Shown: piece after piece, positions 17,875 to 27,803 of the stretch | How the letters are laid out: each line of letters opens with the position of its first letter | Numbering within the stretch: the stretch's first letter is position 1 | Origin: Porphyridium purpureum | Taxonomy: Eukaryota; Rhodophyta; Bangiophyceae; Porphyridiales; Porphyridiaceae | Length of the DNA stretch: 64,000 nucleotides | Direction: 5' to 3' | NCBI GenBank assembly: GCA_008690995.1 | Contig: VRMN01000001.1 | Coordinates: forward strand, 5,456,001-5,520,000 | Notes under the pieces: model-generated | The model's database searches: none | What the model saw: the letters and a program-made list of their open reading frames with translations, nothing else | What the model was told of the DNA's origin: nothing | Translations under genes and position numbers: made by a program

Positions 17875-18080
17875 GCGTCAATTGTGTTATGGGTGTTTTG
17901 AGTAAAGCACGCATCGCGTGCGTGTAAAGGCGGGAGGAAGGAAGGAGAGAAAAGAAGGAGTAGAGAATAGGGGAGGCGGGGTGGTGCAGGGGAGTGGATG
18001 GAGTGGTGAGAAGGAGGGGCCAGCGGCGGGGCTTGGGGTTTGGGGTTGGGTGGAGAGGGACGAGCGGGGTGTGGGTACAA

Positions 18081-18443
18081 ATGGAGAGAAGGCGGGGGTG
18101 TGTGTGGGTCGCGGTGGTGGTGGCGCTGGTGTGCGTGATGTGCGTGGTGGTGCGCACGGCCGCGCAGTGCGTCGAGCCGAACGGCACGCATTGCACATGT
18201 CAAAACCAGGAGCTGTTCTCGTGCCCGGTGCCGCGGCTGGACGTGGAGGAAAGGTGCTCGTCCTCCGTGTGCGTCGGGATTTTGTGCTCGTGTGAAGGCG
18301 GCTCCGACAGCGCGCTCTGCAAACTGGTGCCCACGCGCGTCTTTAATGCCACGTCCAGCACCGACCAGACCGGGACCGTCGACTGCGAACTCGTCGAGGT
18401 GCTCCTGCCCCAGCCAATGTGGGCCGAGACGCCGGCCGCATGA
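18081..18443 (+). CDS. Small secreted cysteine-rich protein, unknown
   Basis: I do not recognise the family. From ATG 18081 (MERRRGCVWVAVVVALV) there are 121 residues: a basic start, a long hydrophobic core and a likely signal-peptidase site after RTAAQ or nearby. The mature part has ten cysteines, most in a tight cluster (HCTC, SCPV, RCSSSVC, ILCSC, ALC, DCEL), enough for five disulfides, plus N-glycosylation sequons NGT and NAT. This fits a secreted or cell-surface protein. The tail is acidic and Pro-containing with no obvious anchor. Convergent with GNA1, stops 117 bp apart. Confidence 0.7.
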   Translation: MERRRGCVWVAVVVALVCVMCVVVRTAAQCVEPNGTHCTCQNQELFSCPVPRLDVEERCSSSVCVGILCSCEGGSDSALCKLVPTRVFNATSSTDQTGTVDCELVEVLLPQPMWAETPAA

Positions 18444-18559
18444 AGCGGCCAAGAGATCATTTTGATGTATTGAACAGAGAGGAAGATCGTGTGCTTGGAA
18501 GTCTAGTTTTGGTTTCGGCCTGGCCCGGTCTGGCGCGGTTGGCAGATTCGGGGCCTCGC

Positions 18560-19018
18560 CTAAAAGTAAAGGGCCATCTGATTCTCCTTCTTGACAAAGC
18601 CACAGCTCTCGTAGAATGGCATGTTCTCCTCGCTACAATCGAGGATGACCTTGTAGCAGCCGCGCTCCCTTGCCCGCTCCACAAGCGCCACGATCAGCCT
18701 CTTCCCAACGCCGGTCCGCCGTTGGCGCGCGTCCACGACCACGTCCTCAATGTGCCCGGCAATCGCACACCCGCGCAGGATCTTGCGCTGCACAAGCAGC
18801 GTCGCAGCGCCCAGCAGTACGCCGGGCGCCGCTGCATCTTCAGCCACCAACGTGACATAGTCGCGGCTATCGACAAACATTTCGCGAAAGCGCTGCTCAA
18901 ACTGCTCACGCGGCACAACAGGCGCTATCGAAAGCTGACTGAGTAGCGAGAAGAGATTTGTGTCATAATCCGACTCTCGGAGCGCACGCACCGAAATACC
19001 CACCGAGTCCGACTCCAT
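18560..19018 (-). CDS. GNA1: Glucosamine-6-phosphate N-acetyltransferase
   Basis: GNAT-fold enzyme that makes N-acetylglucosamine-6-phosphate from acetyl-CoA, a step toward UDP-GlcNAc for N-glycans, GPI anchors and surface polysaccharide. 152 residues, the normal GNA1 length. Diagnostic blocks are GHIEDVVVDARQRRTGVGKR (acetyl-CoA pyrophosphate loop), GCYKVILDCSEEN, and the C-terminal FYESCGFVKKENQMALYF. The ATG at 19018 (MESDSVGISVRAL) is the first in frame. No presequence, so cytosolic. Confidence 0.96.
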   Translation of the reverse strand: MESDSVGISVRALRESDYDTNLFSLLSQLSIAPVVPREQFEQRFREMFVDSRDYVTLVAEDAAAPGVLLGAATLLVQRKILRGCAIAGHIEDVVVDARQRRTGVGKRLIVALVERARERGCYKVILDCSEENMPFYESCGFVKKENQMALYF

Positions 19019-19087
19019 GGCCCCGGCTCGCGCGGGAGTGCGTTGTTTCTTCCCGTACCTCTGCCCCTTTCCACTTTACCTTGGTTG

Positions 19088-19900
19088 TTAGAATCGTAGC
19101 GATAAGCAAGTCAGTCCGCCGTCCATCTTCTCAAACTCGCTCATCTCGAGCGCCACCACATTGTGTGGTGCGTAGTACTTCTCAGCGACTCGGCGCAACG
19201 TCGGGTGGCCATCCACGATCAGGATCATGTCGCGCCCAACGAGCGGCATCACGTCTGCCGCGTACCCCTCTTCCGGTGGCAGGGTAATGATTTGAGCGGC
19301 CCACGAGAAGTCATACGAGGTGGTTAGTGCCGGGTCCCGCACGAGCACATTTGGTGCGAGCTCGGTAACACCGGTTTTCAGGTGCAGCACGCCCGAAAAG
19401 GGTACAAAATCTACACGGAGGTCTGGCTGCACACGGACCAGGGCGTCGCGCAGCGCGCGCGCTCCGGCCAAGTTGGTGCGTTCAGAAGTCCCAATCAAAA
19501 CGCGATCAGAGCAGAACAGCACGTCCCCGCCGTCAAGGCAAGCCTTCTCATCCTGCATCCGAACCACGCATTGCGTCAGATGCGGGGGCAAATGCTGCAA
19601 CAGCGACTCACCCTCGTCGCGTCTTGCGGCCGCGCCGGATTTGCAGAGAAACACCAAGTCCCTGAAGATAACCAGTGGGTCTTCTACGAAGTGCCCGTCT
19701 GGAAATCGAGCGTCTGGCTCGAGCACCTGGACGTCCAACCCGGCGCTCCGTAGCACCGACACGTACGCATCGTATTGCTGCAGCATGAGGTCGTAGTTCG
19801 GCACGCCCTTCTCTGAAACCGACGTGATTCCGTCGGCCGCATTCTGTGCGGGGCGCCGCATCAGAATGCGCGTGATTGTGGGGAGCAGATGGCTGGCCAT
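19088..19900 (-). CDS. DDAH: N(G),N(G)-dimethylarginine dimethylaminohydrolase (dimethylargininase)
   Basis: Pentein-fold enzyme that hydrolyses asymmetric dimethylarginine or related guanidino compounds to citrulline plus amine. Conserved elements: MRRPAQNAADGI near the start, FPDGHFVEDPLVIF, the substrate loop CLDGGDVLFCSDRVLIG, the catalytic His in FSGVLHLKTGVTELAPN, and the C-terminal nucleophile Cys in DGGLTCLSLRF. Start placed at 19900 (MASHLLPTITRILM); the frame continues further only with non-ATG codons. 270 residues, close to animal and bacterial DDAH. It lies 420 bp from a Lunapark-like gene in divergent order, with one CACTGTAC motif between. A second pentein enzyme, arginine deiminase, lies at 62.4 kb. 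Confidence 0.93.
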   Translation of the reverse strand: MASHLLPTITRILMRRPAQNAADGITSVSEKGVPNYDLMLQQYDAYVSVLRSAGLDVQVLEPDARFPDGHFVEDPLVIFRDLVFLCKSGAAARRDEGESLLQHLPPHLTQCVVRMQDEKACLDGGDVLFCSDRVLIGTSERTNLAGARALRDALVRVQPDLRVDFVPFSGVLHLKTGVTELAPNVLVRDPALTTSYDFSWAAQIITLPPEEGYAADVMPLVGRDMILIVDGHPTLRRVAEKYYAPHNVVALEMSEFEKMDGGLTCLSLRF

Positions 19901-20319
19901 GTCATGCCGTGCCGCGTTCTCACGTATCCATCCGACTGCCACACGTGAAAGTCAAGACATCGCGCAGCGTGCGCGATGTCAATTGTCGCCACTGTACTTT
20001 TCTATATCTAAATCTATTCATTTTGTCATTTTTGTACATTTTAGACGTTTCGGATTGGCGGGTTCAACAGCAGGCGGCCTGGAAGAGCAAGGACGACGAG
20101 CTTGCGTGCGTCCGTGCGGGTGTGTCTGACGGTCTGTCTTTGCGCCTTGACCGCGCTCACGTACTCACACACACACACACACACACACACGTCGCGCGCG
20201 CGCGGACGAGTCATGCGCACGCGCGGACCTCGACGCAAAGTGCGCCGTGTCGCGGAGGCAGAGTCGTTGGACGGAGTCGCGTCCAAGGTGTGAACGATAG
20301 AGGGAGCGTTGTTGGTGGG
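19901..20319. other. Divergent promoter region with (CA)n and CACTGTAC
   Basis: Spacer between DDAH and the Lunapark-like gene. Holds CACTGTAC at 19990-19997, an AT-rich stretch to about 20045, a (CA)13 run at 20165-20190, and GC-rich sequence before the ATG at 20320. Confidence 0.55.
20165..20190. repeat. (CA)13 microsatellite
   Basis: Uninterrupted CA dinucleotide run followed by a short CG-rich alternating stretch; both favour Z-DNA. It lies about 130 bp upstream of the Lunapark-like ATG. Confidence 0.9.
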
Positions 20320-21489
20320 ATGTTGTGGAAACGGAAACGGCGAGATGACGAGCTGCGGCTCGAGGAAGTAGAGGCCGAGCTTCGCAACGTGGAGGAGCGT
20401 GTGAGCGGCGCGCAGCGAGACCGGGGGGTCGTGCAGCGGCGCAAGAGCTACGCGCAGCAGAGCGTGCTTCTGTTGGGAATCTTGTTGTTCCCGCTCGTCT
20501 TCTTGGCCATGTTTGCGTGGGACACGCTTCACATGGTGTGGCGACGCACAGTAGGATTAGGGCTGTCTGGCGGGAGCATAGACGACCACTACCAATTGTC
20601 ACCCATCCTGCGCATCATCGTGATGGGTTGCGTGGTGGTGCTAGTTGCGTGCATGAATGCGATGGCAGCGTTGTGGTACAACCGGCAGCTTGCGGGCTGC
20701 GATGCCCGAATTGAGGAAGCGCGCGCAAAGAAGAAGGCGCTGGTCGATATGTTGAAGAAGCGAAGCATGTACACTGAGACGACGCGATTACTGCAACAGT
20801 ATGACCGCGCGCCTGGCGGTGAAAACATAGGGGCGAACAGTGCAGGGCAGCAGAGACGTCAGGTAAGTGGTTCGAAAGGCGCAGTGGCAAGAGACAGCTC
20901 GAATCGCAGCGCGGGTGAGGCTCGTCCATTGCCAAGTGGATCTATGGGGAGCCTCGATCGTGGGACAATTGTGGGAAGCGCTGACTCTGCCCGGAACGAC
21001 TTTCCGGCGGAAGAGTACGTAACACCAGGCGGCATGTTACTGAATCGTTTCGTGGACTTGCTAGCTGGCGATGAGCCAGAGGTCGAGGCAGCCACGGCGT
21101 CCAAGATGCGGCGTCTGGAGAACGAGCTAGAGGAGGAGCGGAAAAAGCGCGCAGCGCTCGAACTTCGTCTGGCCGAGCTGAAACAGAGGCTCGGCACCAG
21201 TCCACGTGATCCTTTCTTTTCGACGACATCACGCGCGCGCGAAGGCAGTTTACGCGTTTCGGTGCCGCCGTTTCCGAATCTGAGTGATAGCGAAAAGAGC
21301 GTAGCCACACCGGCGACGCCTTTTGATGCCGATGTGTCCGCCATTCTGCCGTCACCAGTTGTGCATGGCGCAGGGTCCCCGCAAGAGGCCGACAGTCCCA
21401 TTGGGCGCACAGATGACACTCACCCGACCGCACACTCGAGCCAGCCGTCCGTTTCCAGCTCAGCAGCTAAGTCCCCGGTTGTGGCTTGA
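20320..21489 (+). CDS. Lunapark-like ER membrane protein (LNP), zinc ribbon not seen
   Basis: Lunapark proteins stabilise three-way junctions of the ER network. The N-terminal half fits: a coiled coil (DELRLEEVEAELRNVEERV), a transmembrane helix (SVLLLGILLFPLVFLAMFAW), a loop, a second helix (IIVMGCVVVLVACMNAMAAL), then a coiled coil ending KKALVDMLKKRSMYTETTRL with LQQYD, matching the family ending of ...Y-x-x-A/T-x-x-L-L-x-x-Y-D. The usual C-terminal zinc ribbon with two C-x-x-C pairs is missing; the mature tail has no Cys. Instead there is a Ser/Pro/Gly-rich region and a third coiled coil (RRLENELEEERKKRAALELR). ATG 20320 (MLWKRKRRDDELR) chosen; upstream sequence is repeat-rich. Confidence 0.72.
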   Translation: MLWKRKRRDDELRLEEVEAELRNVEERVSGAQRDRGVVQRRKSYAQQSVLLLGILLFPLVFLAMFAWDTLHMVWRRTVGLGLSGGSIDDHYQLSPILRIIVMGCVVVLVACMNAMAALWYNRQLAGCDARIEEARAKKKALVDMLKKRSMYTETTRLLQQYDRAPGGENIGANSAGQQRRQVSGSKGAVARDSSNRSAGEARPLPSGSMGSLDRGTIVGSADSARNDFPAEEYVTPGGMLLNRFVDLLAGDEPEVEAATASKMRRLENELEEERKKRAALELRLAELKQRLGTSPRDPFFSTTSRAREGSLRVSVPPFPNLSDSEKSVATPATPFDADVSAILPSPVVHGAGSPQEADSPIGRTDDTHPTAHSSQPSVSSSAAKSPVVA

Positions 21490-21980
21490 AGCGGCGTCGA
21501 GCCGTGCTCTTGGGGTGTTTGGGCTCGCAAAGATGCCGGACGGGGTGCGGCCACCAGGATATGGCAAGAATGGAACGTGGAGATTGCCAGTTTGTGACAG
21601 ACGACACTCACGTCATCTCGCGACTTTAATCCTGCAAGGAGACCAAAACACACACTTACTGACGCGCACAAATCTGCGCAGCCTCTTTGCTTCGGGCGTC
21701 GAGTGCAAAGGGCAGAGCAGAGGCGGCACGAAGACGACAAAGAGTGGGTCTGTCACACTTCACAATTAAGGTGAGGGAAGGGCGACTGGTCAGAAGTGCA
21801 CGAGGACGAACGTGCTGGTGGACCGCGAAAGCCGGTCAGAACGGCGATTGCTCCAGGTGTGACGGGCGACACGGCCATTCACGAGCTTGAATTGCTAGGT
21901 CGCTGCGAGTGCCGTATTTGTGTGCCGTTCGTCAACTTTGTGTTCAGGGGAGAGAACAGGCGCGAGCCGTCGGCGAGGGG
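21490..21980. other. Spacer, no gene seen
   Basis: About 490 bp between two same-strand genes. Mixed composition, no repeat and no convincing reading frame beyond those that shadow neighbours. Presumably the 3' end of the Lunapark-like gene plus the promoter of the next. Confidence 0.5.
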
Positions 21981-23342
21981 ATGTCTGGGAGTTCGCTGTC
22001 GTCGCCTCGTGCACCGGCAGGCATGGCCAAAGATTCCGTAGAGCGAGAGGCGGCGCGGCGCGAGGACGGCAGCGCAGATGTGGCACGTCCGGGGAGCGCC
22101 GCGGCGGGCAAGAGGAAGCGTGCGCCGCGTGGGCGTGGAATTTGGCGTCTGTCCCCACTCGCGTGTTTTCGCAAAGGTGAGGAGGTCGATATTGAGTACT
22201 CATCAAATGACTCTCCCGAGGGCCCACGCACTGAGCGCGGAAAGCTGGGCGGTGCGGGAAAAGTATTGCCTGTACGTGAGGCGGAAGTCGATAAAGTGAT
22301 TGAGACCGAAATGAAGAAGGAAGGTGGCACGAGGAGTGCGGAAGGTGAGATTACTCCATCCGCAGAAGAAATCCTTGCTTCTCCACATGATCCTGTGGGT
22401 GCGCCAAAGCCTGCCGCTGAGCCGGGCATTGTCGGTGCTGGCGGGGCTTCTGACGTTCCGGCTGCTGCCGCTGTCTTGATTTCTGAGCCAACCGCTTTTG
22501 CGGGTTCTGCTTCGGCTCCCATGGAAGCCGTTACGGCTGGAGGGGGAAGGACCGGTGACGCGACCAGGAGCATGCCGACATTGGACAAGGACGATACGGG
22601 GATTCCAGTGGAGCCGGCAAAGACCGTCAGCTTTGTGGGTGATGTTGGTGATCGCACTCGTGTTCGTGGCACCGAGGTTGGCAACGAAAGTACAGGTCTT
22701 GCGGCGCACGCCGTGCAGCCAACAGGTGAGGTGTTCGACGGCATGACTCCGGAGCCGTCCTCTCACGGACAGAGTGTCGCTCAGGAAGGAGATGCTTGTG
22801 GGCCACAGCGCGCTTCATCCATGGGGTTTGAACCAGCTTTCTACAAGAGTTTCGTTGAACAAGTCGCGAACGAGGATGTGACGCCCGAGTTTGTCAGCGT
22901 GGTGGACATCGCCTTCGCAAAGAAGCCTGACACCGCAGTTGAGCACATGATTACTCCCATCACCCCTGAGCATGAATTGGAGCAGAAGATGGCCGCCGGC
23001 AGCTTCAGGGCGAGTAGCGGGGAGTTCAAGTTCGAAGGACAGAAGCCCGTTCAGCGCTCTCTAGCCGCTGAGCTCGAGGAGGAAGTGCATGCTGCGTCCA
23101 GCTCAGTCATTCCAATTGAGCTTGATGCCAAACCGCCTCGCCCCACGTCAGCGCCGCCGGAGCTCGGGCGAGACCAGAAGAGCGGGTTTTCATTCGCCTC
23201 TGATTCGTCGTGGATTTCTGCGAGGGGCCAAGGGGAAGAGCTCCCTGACTTCTCGGCCGACACGCCCTCTGCCGGGGTCTCCACGCTGGTGAATAAGTTT
23301 GAATCTTTCATTGTGTCGAAGAAGGCCGACCCAGGTCGATGA
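21981..23342 (+). CDS. Hypothetical disordered protein
   Basis: 453 residues from ATG 21981 (MSGSSLSSPRAPAGM), with no family I recognise. The N-terminus has a basic cluster AAGKRKRAPRGRGIWRLSP that could be a nuclear localisation signal. The middle is low-complexity, rich in Ala, Gly, Glu, Pro and Thr. The last third has short ordered-looking pieces: MGFEPAFYKSFVEQVANEDV, TPEFVSVVDIAFAKKPDTAV and the C-terminal STLVNKFESFIVSKKADPGR. Acidic-hydrophobic spacing there suggests short linear motifs rather than an enzyme. Codon use resembles neighbouring real genes and the frame is uninterrupted, so it is likely coding. Confidence 0.6.
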   Translation: MSGSSLSSPRAPAGMAKDSVEREAARREDGSADVARPGSAAAGKRKRAPRGRGIWRLSPLACFRKGEEVDIEYSSNDSPEGPRTERGKLGGAGKVLPVREAEVDKVIETEMKKEGGTRSAEGEITPSAEEILASPHDPVGAPKPAAEPGIVGAGGASDVPAAAAVLISEPTAFAGSASAPMEAVTAGGGRTGDATRSMPTLDKDDTGIPVEPAKTVSFVGDVGDRTRVRGTEVGNESTGLAAHAVQPTGEVFDGMTPEPSSHGQSVAQEGDACGPQRASSMGFEPAFYKSFVEQVANEDVTPEFVSVVDIAFAKKPDTAVEHMITPITPEHELEQKMAAGSFRASSGEFKFEGQKPVQRSLAAELEEEVHAASSSVIPIELDAKPPRPTSAPPELGRDQKSGFSFASDSSWISARGQGEELPDFSADTPSAGVSTLVNKFESFIVSKKADPGR

Positions 23343-23863
23343 AGACGAAACGGTGACGTCAGGAACAGACTTGTTCCTGGTGCGGCGCAGTTGATGATGG
23401 CAGCAAACTTGCAAGGGCAGTACCACAACTTGCCACCAACCCTGTGAGGATATGCTCGTTTGCAGCACGGTCAACAGCGATACGTAGGCGTCACTTGGTC
23501 CGACCCATGTTTGGTCCCCATTGTCCTTTGGACCTTTGTTTCTGCAAGGTAAGAATCTGCGGACAATGCTTCAACCTTGCGTGTCGTGTTGCAACTGTGC
23601 GCACCGTGATGATGAGAAAGAAAAACAAAAAGTGTGGCAGCGCCGTGGGTGAAGGAAAAATAACAATGAGAGGGAGAGCAGACGAGGCGGGGGAGTGAAG
23701 AATGCCGTCAGAGGATATGTTGCTCCTCTTGTGTATATGTAAACGTTGACGTAAATAAAACACTCAGACTAAACCGCTTACCTCACCCGCTGATACTGTT
23801 CGGTAAGGGATACATGGCTCTGGAGCGTTCTCCGGCCTGGCTGGAAGCTCCAAGCTGGCTCAG
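23343..23863. other. Convergent 3' spacer
   Basis: About 520 bp where two genes end toward each other. It becomes A-rich after 23610 and has GTAAATAAAACAC at 23751, a good polyadenylation signal for the + strand gene. No gene seen. Confidence 0.5.
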
Positions 23864-25165
23864 TCAAGATCGAGGCAAGTCGTCCTCGCTTGCGGCGACG
23901 CTTTTGACAGGCACAAGGAACCTTTGCCACGCCTGTGAGCTGTATGGATACACCGCGAGGCCGGCCACGGCGAGGACCCAGCCGATTCCCAAAAGGCGGA
24001 AGGGCACCGGCTGGTTGAGCGCGACGCAAATCACCTCAGTCGCGAGCGCAAGCGCGCTCACGACGCACAACGTGTGCACGTCGAGCACGTCAATTTTGTC
24101 GACGGGTGCTTCGTTGAAACCGCCGCGCATGGCTGCAAACGCGGCATCCTCGCCGTCTGTCTGTACTTCCTGGACGGCCACGAGGCTGTGCTTTAAGCCC
24201 GAAAAGGCCGCTTCTTCCTGCTCCGCTGGCGTTGCCATCGCGGCGTTCCGCTTGAGGAACTGCTTGAGCGCAGCGTCGGCGACGTTGCGCACCTGATAGT
24301 CCGAGTCCTGCATGAGCCGCGCGAGGGTGGCAGCAATCACGTTGCTCTGCGCGTTGAGCAGGCCCAGCCCGCGCGCGAGTCGCAGACGCACCGACTGGAT
24401 GGGCGAGTGCTCGAACTTTCGGAGGATGTTGATGGCCATGTCCCCTTCGTACTCCTCCATGGTCTCCATCCACATGAGCGCCGAGTCGACGTCGTCCTCG
24501 GTCATGACCTCGTGCTGCTTTGCGATGCGGCCCACCGACAGCAGGTTGGCGCAGTCGAGCACGTAGTCGATCGAGTTGAGGAACAAGTTCCACTCCTTGG
24601 CAATCACTGCGGCCTCCTTGCCGAGGCGCGCGCCGCGCTGCTCGTCCTGCGCGCGTCGGCGATTCAGGGTGGTCTGCAGCAGCGTCTTGACCGTCGCGAC
24701 ACCCAGCGCGGCGCCAATCAGCAGCTCGAGGCCTGACTGGTGAAAATCAAACACCGGGTTCCGGCTTTGCTGCCCGAACATGTCGATCGAGAAGGTGACG
24801 CAGCCGTCTGCCAGCGAGCTGAGAAAGTCGTACAGCAGCACTGTACTTGCGCCGTCGCCAATCGCGCGCAGCGAAAACAAGTTCCTCCTCCGAAACCCAG
24901 CCCTTGTGGACTCCTCTAGAGCACGCACGGCCTGCGTCTCGGCGGCCTCGCCACCGCCTTCTTCTGGCTCCTCACCCTCGCCACGCCCGCTCCGGCGCGC
25001 GCCCAAGTACATCATCAGCGGCGTGCGCGCCGCCTCAGTCCCCGCCGCGCGAGCTTCATTCTGCGTGCCGCCGGCGGCGCCCGCGCGGCACCGCAGCGCC
25101 GCTCCATCGGCGCCGCGCCCTTCTACCGTCCACACCGCACTTCCAGCAAACCCAACCTCCCCCAT
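23864..25165 (-). CDS. HEAT/armadillo-like membrane protein, probably plastid
   Basis: Unnamed conserved-looking protein. From 25165 (MGEVGFAGSAVW) there are 433 residues; a later ATG at 25015 (MMYLGARRSGRG) is the other candidate. The N-terminus is rich in Ala, Gly and Arg, fitting a targeting peptide. One hydrophobic segment is LELLIGAALGVATVKTLLQ. A helical-repeat block follows, with AINILRKFEHSPIQSVRLRL and VIAATLARLMQDSDYQVRNV, which match the HEAT pattern of D-x-x-x-x-V-R-x-x-A-A. Two C-terminal transmembrane helices are VVSALALATEVICVAL and LLGIGWVLAVAGLAVYP. A thylakoid or envelope location is inferred from its alga-like style only. Confidence 0.65.
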   Translation of the reverse strand: MGEVGFAGSAVWTVEGRGADGAALRCRAGAAGGTQNEARAAGTEAARTPLMMYLGARRSGRGEGEEPEEGGGEAAETQAVRALEESTRAGFRRRNLFSLRAIGDGASTVLLYDFLSSLADGCVTFSIDMFGQQSRNPVFDFHQSGLELLIGAALGVATVKTLLQTTLNRRRAQDEQRGARLGKEAAVIAKEWNLFLNSIDYVLDCANLLSVGRIAKQHEVMTEDDVDSALMWMETMEEYEGDMAINILRKFEHSPIQSVRLRLARGLGLLNAQSNVIAATLARLMQDSDYQVRNVADAALKQFLKRNAAMATPAEQEEAAFSGLKHSLVAVQEVQTDGEDAAFAAMRGGFNEAPVDKIDVLDVHTLCVVSALALATEVICVALNQPVPFRLLGIGWVLAVAGLAVYPYSSQAWQRFLVPVKSVAASEDDLPRS

Positions 25166-26190
25166 CTTAACCCACTTCCCTCTCCCTCTCTCTTTCTCTC
25201 TGTCACCCTCCCAACACCCGCACCTCAACCTCCCCTTCTCTCCCTACAAACCCTCTTCATAGTCACCAACCTCCGCAATAAACGCCTAATTCTTCCAAAC
25301 AATCAATCAAACCCTAATCCCCCCCCGCCTCCTCCTCCGTAAACCGTGGCCATTAAAAAGGAGAAAACGCCGGACCGCGGATAGAGTTTATATGAAATCG
25401 TGGGTGATTTACTAGACGGAGCTGAGCTACCTCCACGTCCTGTCGCAGGTGTCGTCGCAGCAGCACCAACCACGCAACACAGAAGTGTACACTACTGTAC
25501 ACTATGGAAATGACGGCGGCTGTACACTACTGAGCGCGCGTGCAGACACAAAAAATCCGACGGCGGGTGGAAGCGGGCACGTGGGGGTGGGTGGGGTGGG
25601 TGGAGATGGGGATGGCGGTTCACTGCGACGGTTGCTGCGCGGATGGCGGCTGCTGCACGAATGCGCGACGACGCACGCACGGAAGCAGGGCGGTGTGCTG
25701 GTGGGTGGACTGCGGCGTGACAGAGTGCAGCGGCAAGGTGGTCAGTCACTCATGGGATGTGGCATGATGCGGCGCTTGGTGTGGCTGGGGAGGTCGGGTA
25801 GGGCCGGCTCGCAGTCGCTGGGATATACCGGTCTGCAGGTAGATAAGGGCAGGCCGCTCGGCCAGTGCGGTGGTGCACATGGGGGGTAACGTGGACGTCG
25901 GTGGCATTGGCTGTGAGGAGGCCTGGGCTTGTGCTGCGCGATTCGCATGGGCAAGGCGGGATGTCGCAGGAGACGAACAAGGCGGCAGGTGGGCCGGGCC
26001 GCAGCAGATGCGCACAACCCATGCGCATGGCGTGATCGAGCGTTTCATATGAGGGAACGCTCGCTTGATATAAAGGGTTGAAACCCCCGTGTGGAATACT
26101 GCTGGATACTGGCGTGAGTTGGCGTGGGGTAGGCGTGGAGAGGCAGTGTGGAAGGGGAAGGGAAGGAGAGAGGACGGTGGTGTGAGAGGG
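25166..26190. other. Divergent promoter region, HEAT protein / NFS1
   Basis: About 1 kb. The side near the HEAT gene is C/T-rich. Around 25375-25400 is TTTATATGAAATCGTGGG, a string whose core ATATGAAATCGTG recurs at 57464. At 25484-25535 are three TGTACACTAC/ACTGTACAC variants of the spacer motif. The G-rich stretch 25560-25740 has open frames without credible products. TATAAAG lies at 26069, 122 bp before the NFS1 ATG. Confidence 0.55.
26069..26075 (+). promoter_or_regulatory. TATA-like box of NFS1
   Basis: TTGATATAAAGGGTTG, 122 bp upstream of the chosen ATG at 26191; spacing is reasonable for a compact algal promoter. Confidence 0.4.
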
Positions 26191-27648
26191 ATGGCGTCGG
26201 TTGCATCGGTCTGGGCGCCGCAGAGGGCTAGTGGGGTGTGGCGTGCGTGCGCACGCGCGTGCGGGCATGGGGAAGGCTTGTTGGGATGGTGCGCGAGCGG
26301 CGCCACGCGCATGGCTGCCGTCGCGCCGCGTCGTCAGCAGAGTGGGATAAGCATCGCGGGCGTCTCGGTAGTGGGTGCCGCCGTGCCTGGCGGTGTGGAT
26401 GAAAAGACGCTGGGGCCCCTGCCAGATGCGGCGCAGACAAGGCCCATTTATTTGGACATGCAGGCGACCACGCCCACGGACCCGCGCGTGCTGGACGCAA
26501 TGATGCCGGCGTACGTGTCGCACTACGGAAATCCGCACTCCAGGACGCACTCGTACGGGTGGGACTCCGAGGCGTCTGTGGAGCGCGCACGCAGTGAAGT
26601 GGCGGCACTCATCAACGCGGAGCCCAAGGAGATCATATTCACGTCCGGCGCCACCGAAGCCAACAACATGGCAGTCAAGGGCGTCGCACGATTCTACAGC
26701 GGTAAGAAGCGGCACGTCATCACGTGCCAGACCGAGCACAAGTGCGTGCTGGACTCGTGCCGCCAGCTTCAGCAGCAGGGCTTTGACGTCACGTACTTGC
26801 CCGTGAAGAGCGACGGTCTGATCGAGCTGAGCGCGCTCGAGGCGGCGCTGCGTGATGATACGGCGCTGGTTTCGCTCATGATGGTGAACAACGAAATCGG
26901 CGTCATCCAGCCAATCGAGGAGGCTGCCGCGTTGTGCAAGGCGCGCGGTGTGTTCTTCCACACGGACGCCGCACAGGCGGTTGGCAAGATCCCGGTAGAT
27001 GTCAAGGCTCTTGGCGTCGACCTCATGTCCATTTCGGGTCACAAGTTGTACGGGCCAAAGGGCATTGGCGCCATCTATGTGCGGCGCCGCCCACGCGTTC
27101 GGCTGGAGCCCATCATCAACGGCGGTGGACAGGAGCGCGGGCTGCGCTCCGGCACGCTTCCCACCGCTCTGTGCGTCGGACTTGGCGCCGCGGCGCGCAT
27201 CGCGAGCCAGGAAATGGAAAATGATTTGCGGCACGTCGCTGCGCTCGGGGAGCGATTGATGCAGGGTATCATCCAAAAAATCCCACACGTGCAGCTCAAC
27301 GGCAGCCACGACAAGCGGTATCCCGGCAACGTGAATGTGAGCTTTGCGTTTGTGGAAGGCGAGAGCCTGCTCATGGCTCTCAAGAACGTTGCAGTAAGCT
27401 CCGGCTCGGCGTGTACCTCGGCGAGCCTCGAGCCGTCGTACGTACTGCGTGCGCTCGGCGTCGACGAGGATATGGCGCACACCAGCATCCGTTTCGGGCT
27501 CGGCCGCTTTTCGACGGAAAAGGAAGTCGACTATGCCATCGAGCTCGCCGTGGAGCACGTCACCCGCCTTCGTGAGATGAGCCCGCTCTGGGAGATGGTC
27601 CAGGACGGCATCGACATCAAATCGATTAATTGGGTTCAGGAGCATTAG
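26191..27648 (+). CDS. NFS1: Cysteine desulfurase, mitochondrial
   Basis: PLP enzyme that takes sulfur from cysteine for Fe-S cluster assembly on ISCU and for tRNA thiolation. From ATG 26191 ([15 protein letters not shown]) there are 485 residues, starting with an Arg/Ala-rich presequence. The mature enzyme begins about [23 protein letters not shown] contacts include [42 protein letters not shown] and the Schiff-base Lys in [15 protein letters not shown]. The sulfur-carrying Cys is in [20 protein letters not shown]. The C-terminal [18 protein letters not shown] is the mark of eukaryotic and proteobacterial IscS/NFS1 and separates it from plastid SufS. CTU2 at 49.6 kb depends on this sulfur relay. 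Confidence 0.97.
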   Translation: MASVASVWAPQRASGVWRACARACGHGEGLLGWCASGATRMAAVAPRRQQSGISIAGVSVVGAAVPGGVDEKTLGPLPDAAQTRPIYLDMQATTPTDPRVLDAMMPAYVSHYGNPHSRTHSYGWDSEASVERARSEVAALINAEPKEIIFTSGATEANNMAVKGVARFYSGKKRHVITCQTEHKCVLDSCRQLQQQGFDVTYLPVKSDGLIELSALEAALRDDTALVSLMMVNNEIGVIQPIEEAAALCKARGVFFHTDAAQAVGKIPVDVKALGVDLMSISGHKLYGPKGIGAIYVRRRPRVRLEPIINGGGQERGLRSGTLPTALCVGLGAAARIASQEMENDLRHVAALGERLMQGIIQKIPHVQLNGSHDKRYPGNVNVSFAFVEGESLLMALKNVAVSSGSACTSASLEPSYVLRALGVDEDMAHTSIRFGLGRFSTEKEVDYAIELAVEHVTRLREMSPLWEMVQDGIDIKSINWVQEH

Positions 27649-27803
27649 AGGCCACCCCACAGCGTGCAGGCTCAGTCCATCTGGAGAGGCAGGTCGTATG
27701 TGTGTGTATGTGTGCATGTGTGTAAGTGTGTCTGTGAAGGTAAGGGCTCGCCTCCTTCTGAAAGAGTTTGTGCAATGTAAATTTCCAGTTCTACACATAC
27801 GAA

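Larger units (their letters stand above)
17370..18080. other. Divergent promoter region, F-box / secreted protein
   Basis: About 710 bp between two genes reading away from each other. The F-box side is very C-rich (C10 run near 17511), the middle is T-rich around 17660-17720, and the other side has a TATA-like box at 17817, a 9-bp tandem repeat and a purine-rich G/A leader up to the ATG at 18081. Confidence 0.6.
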
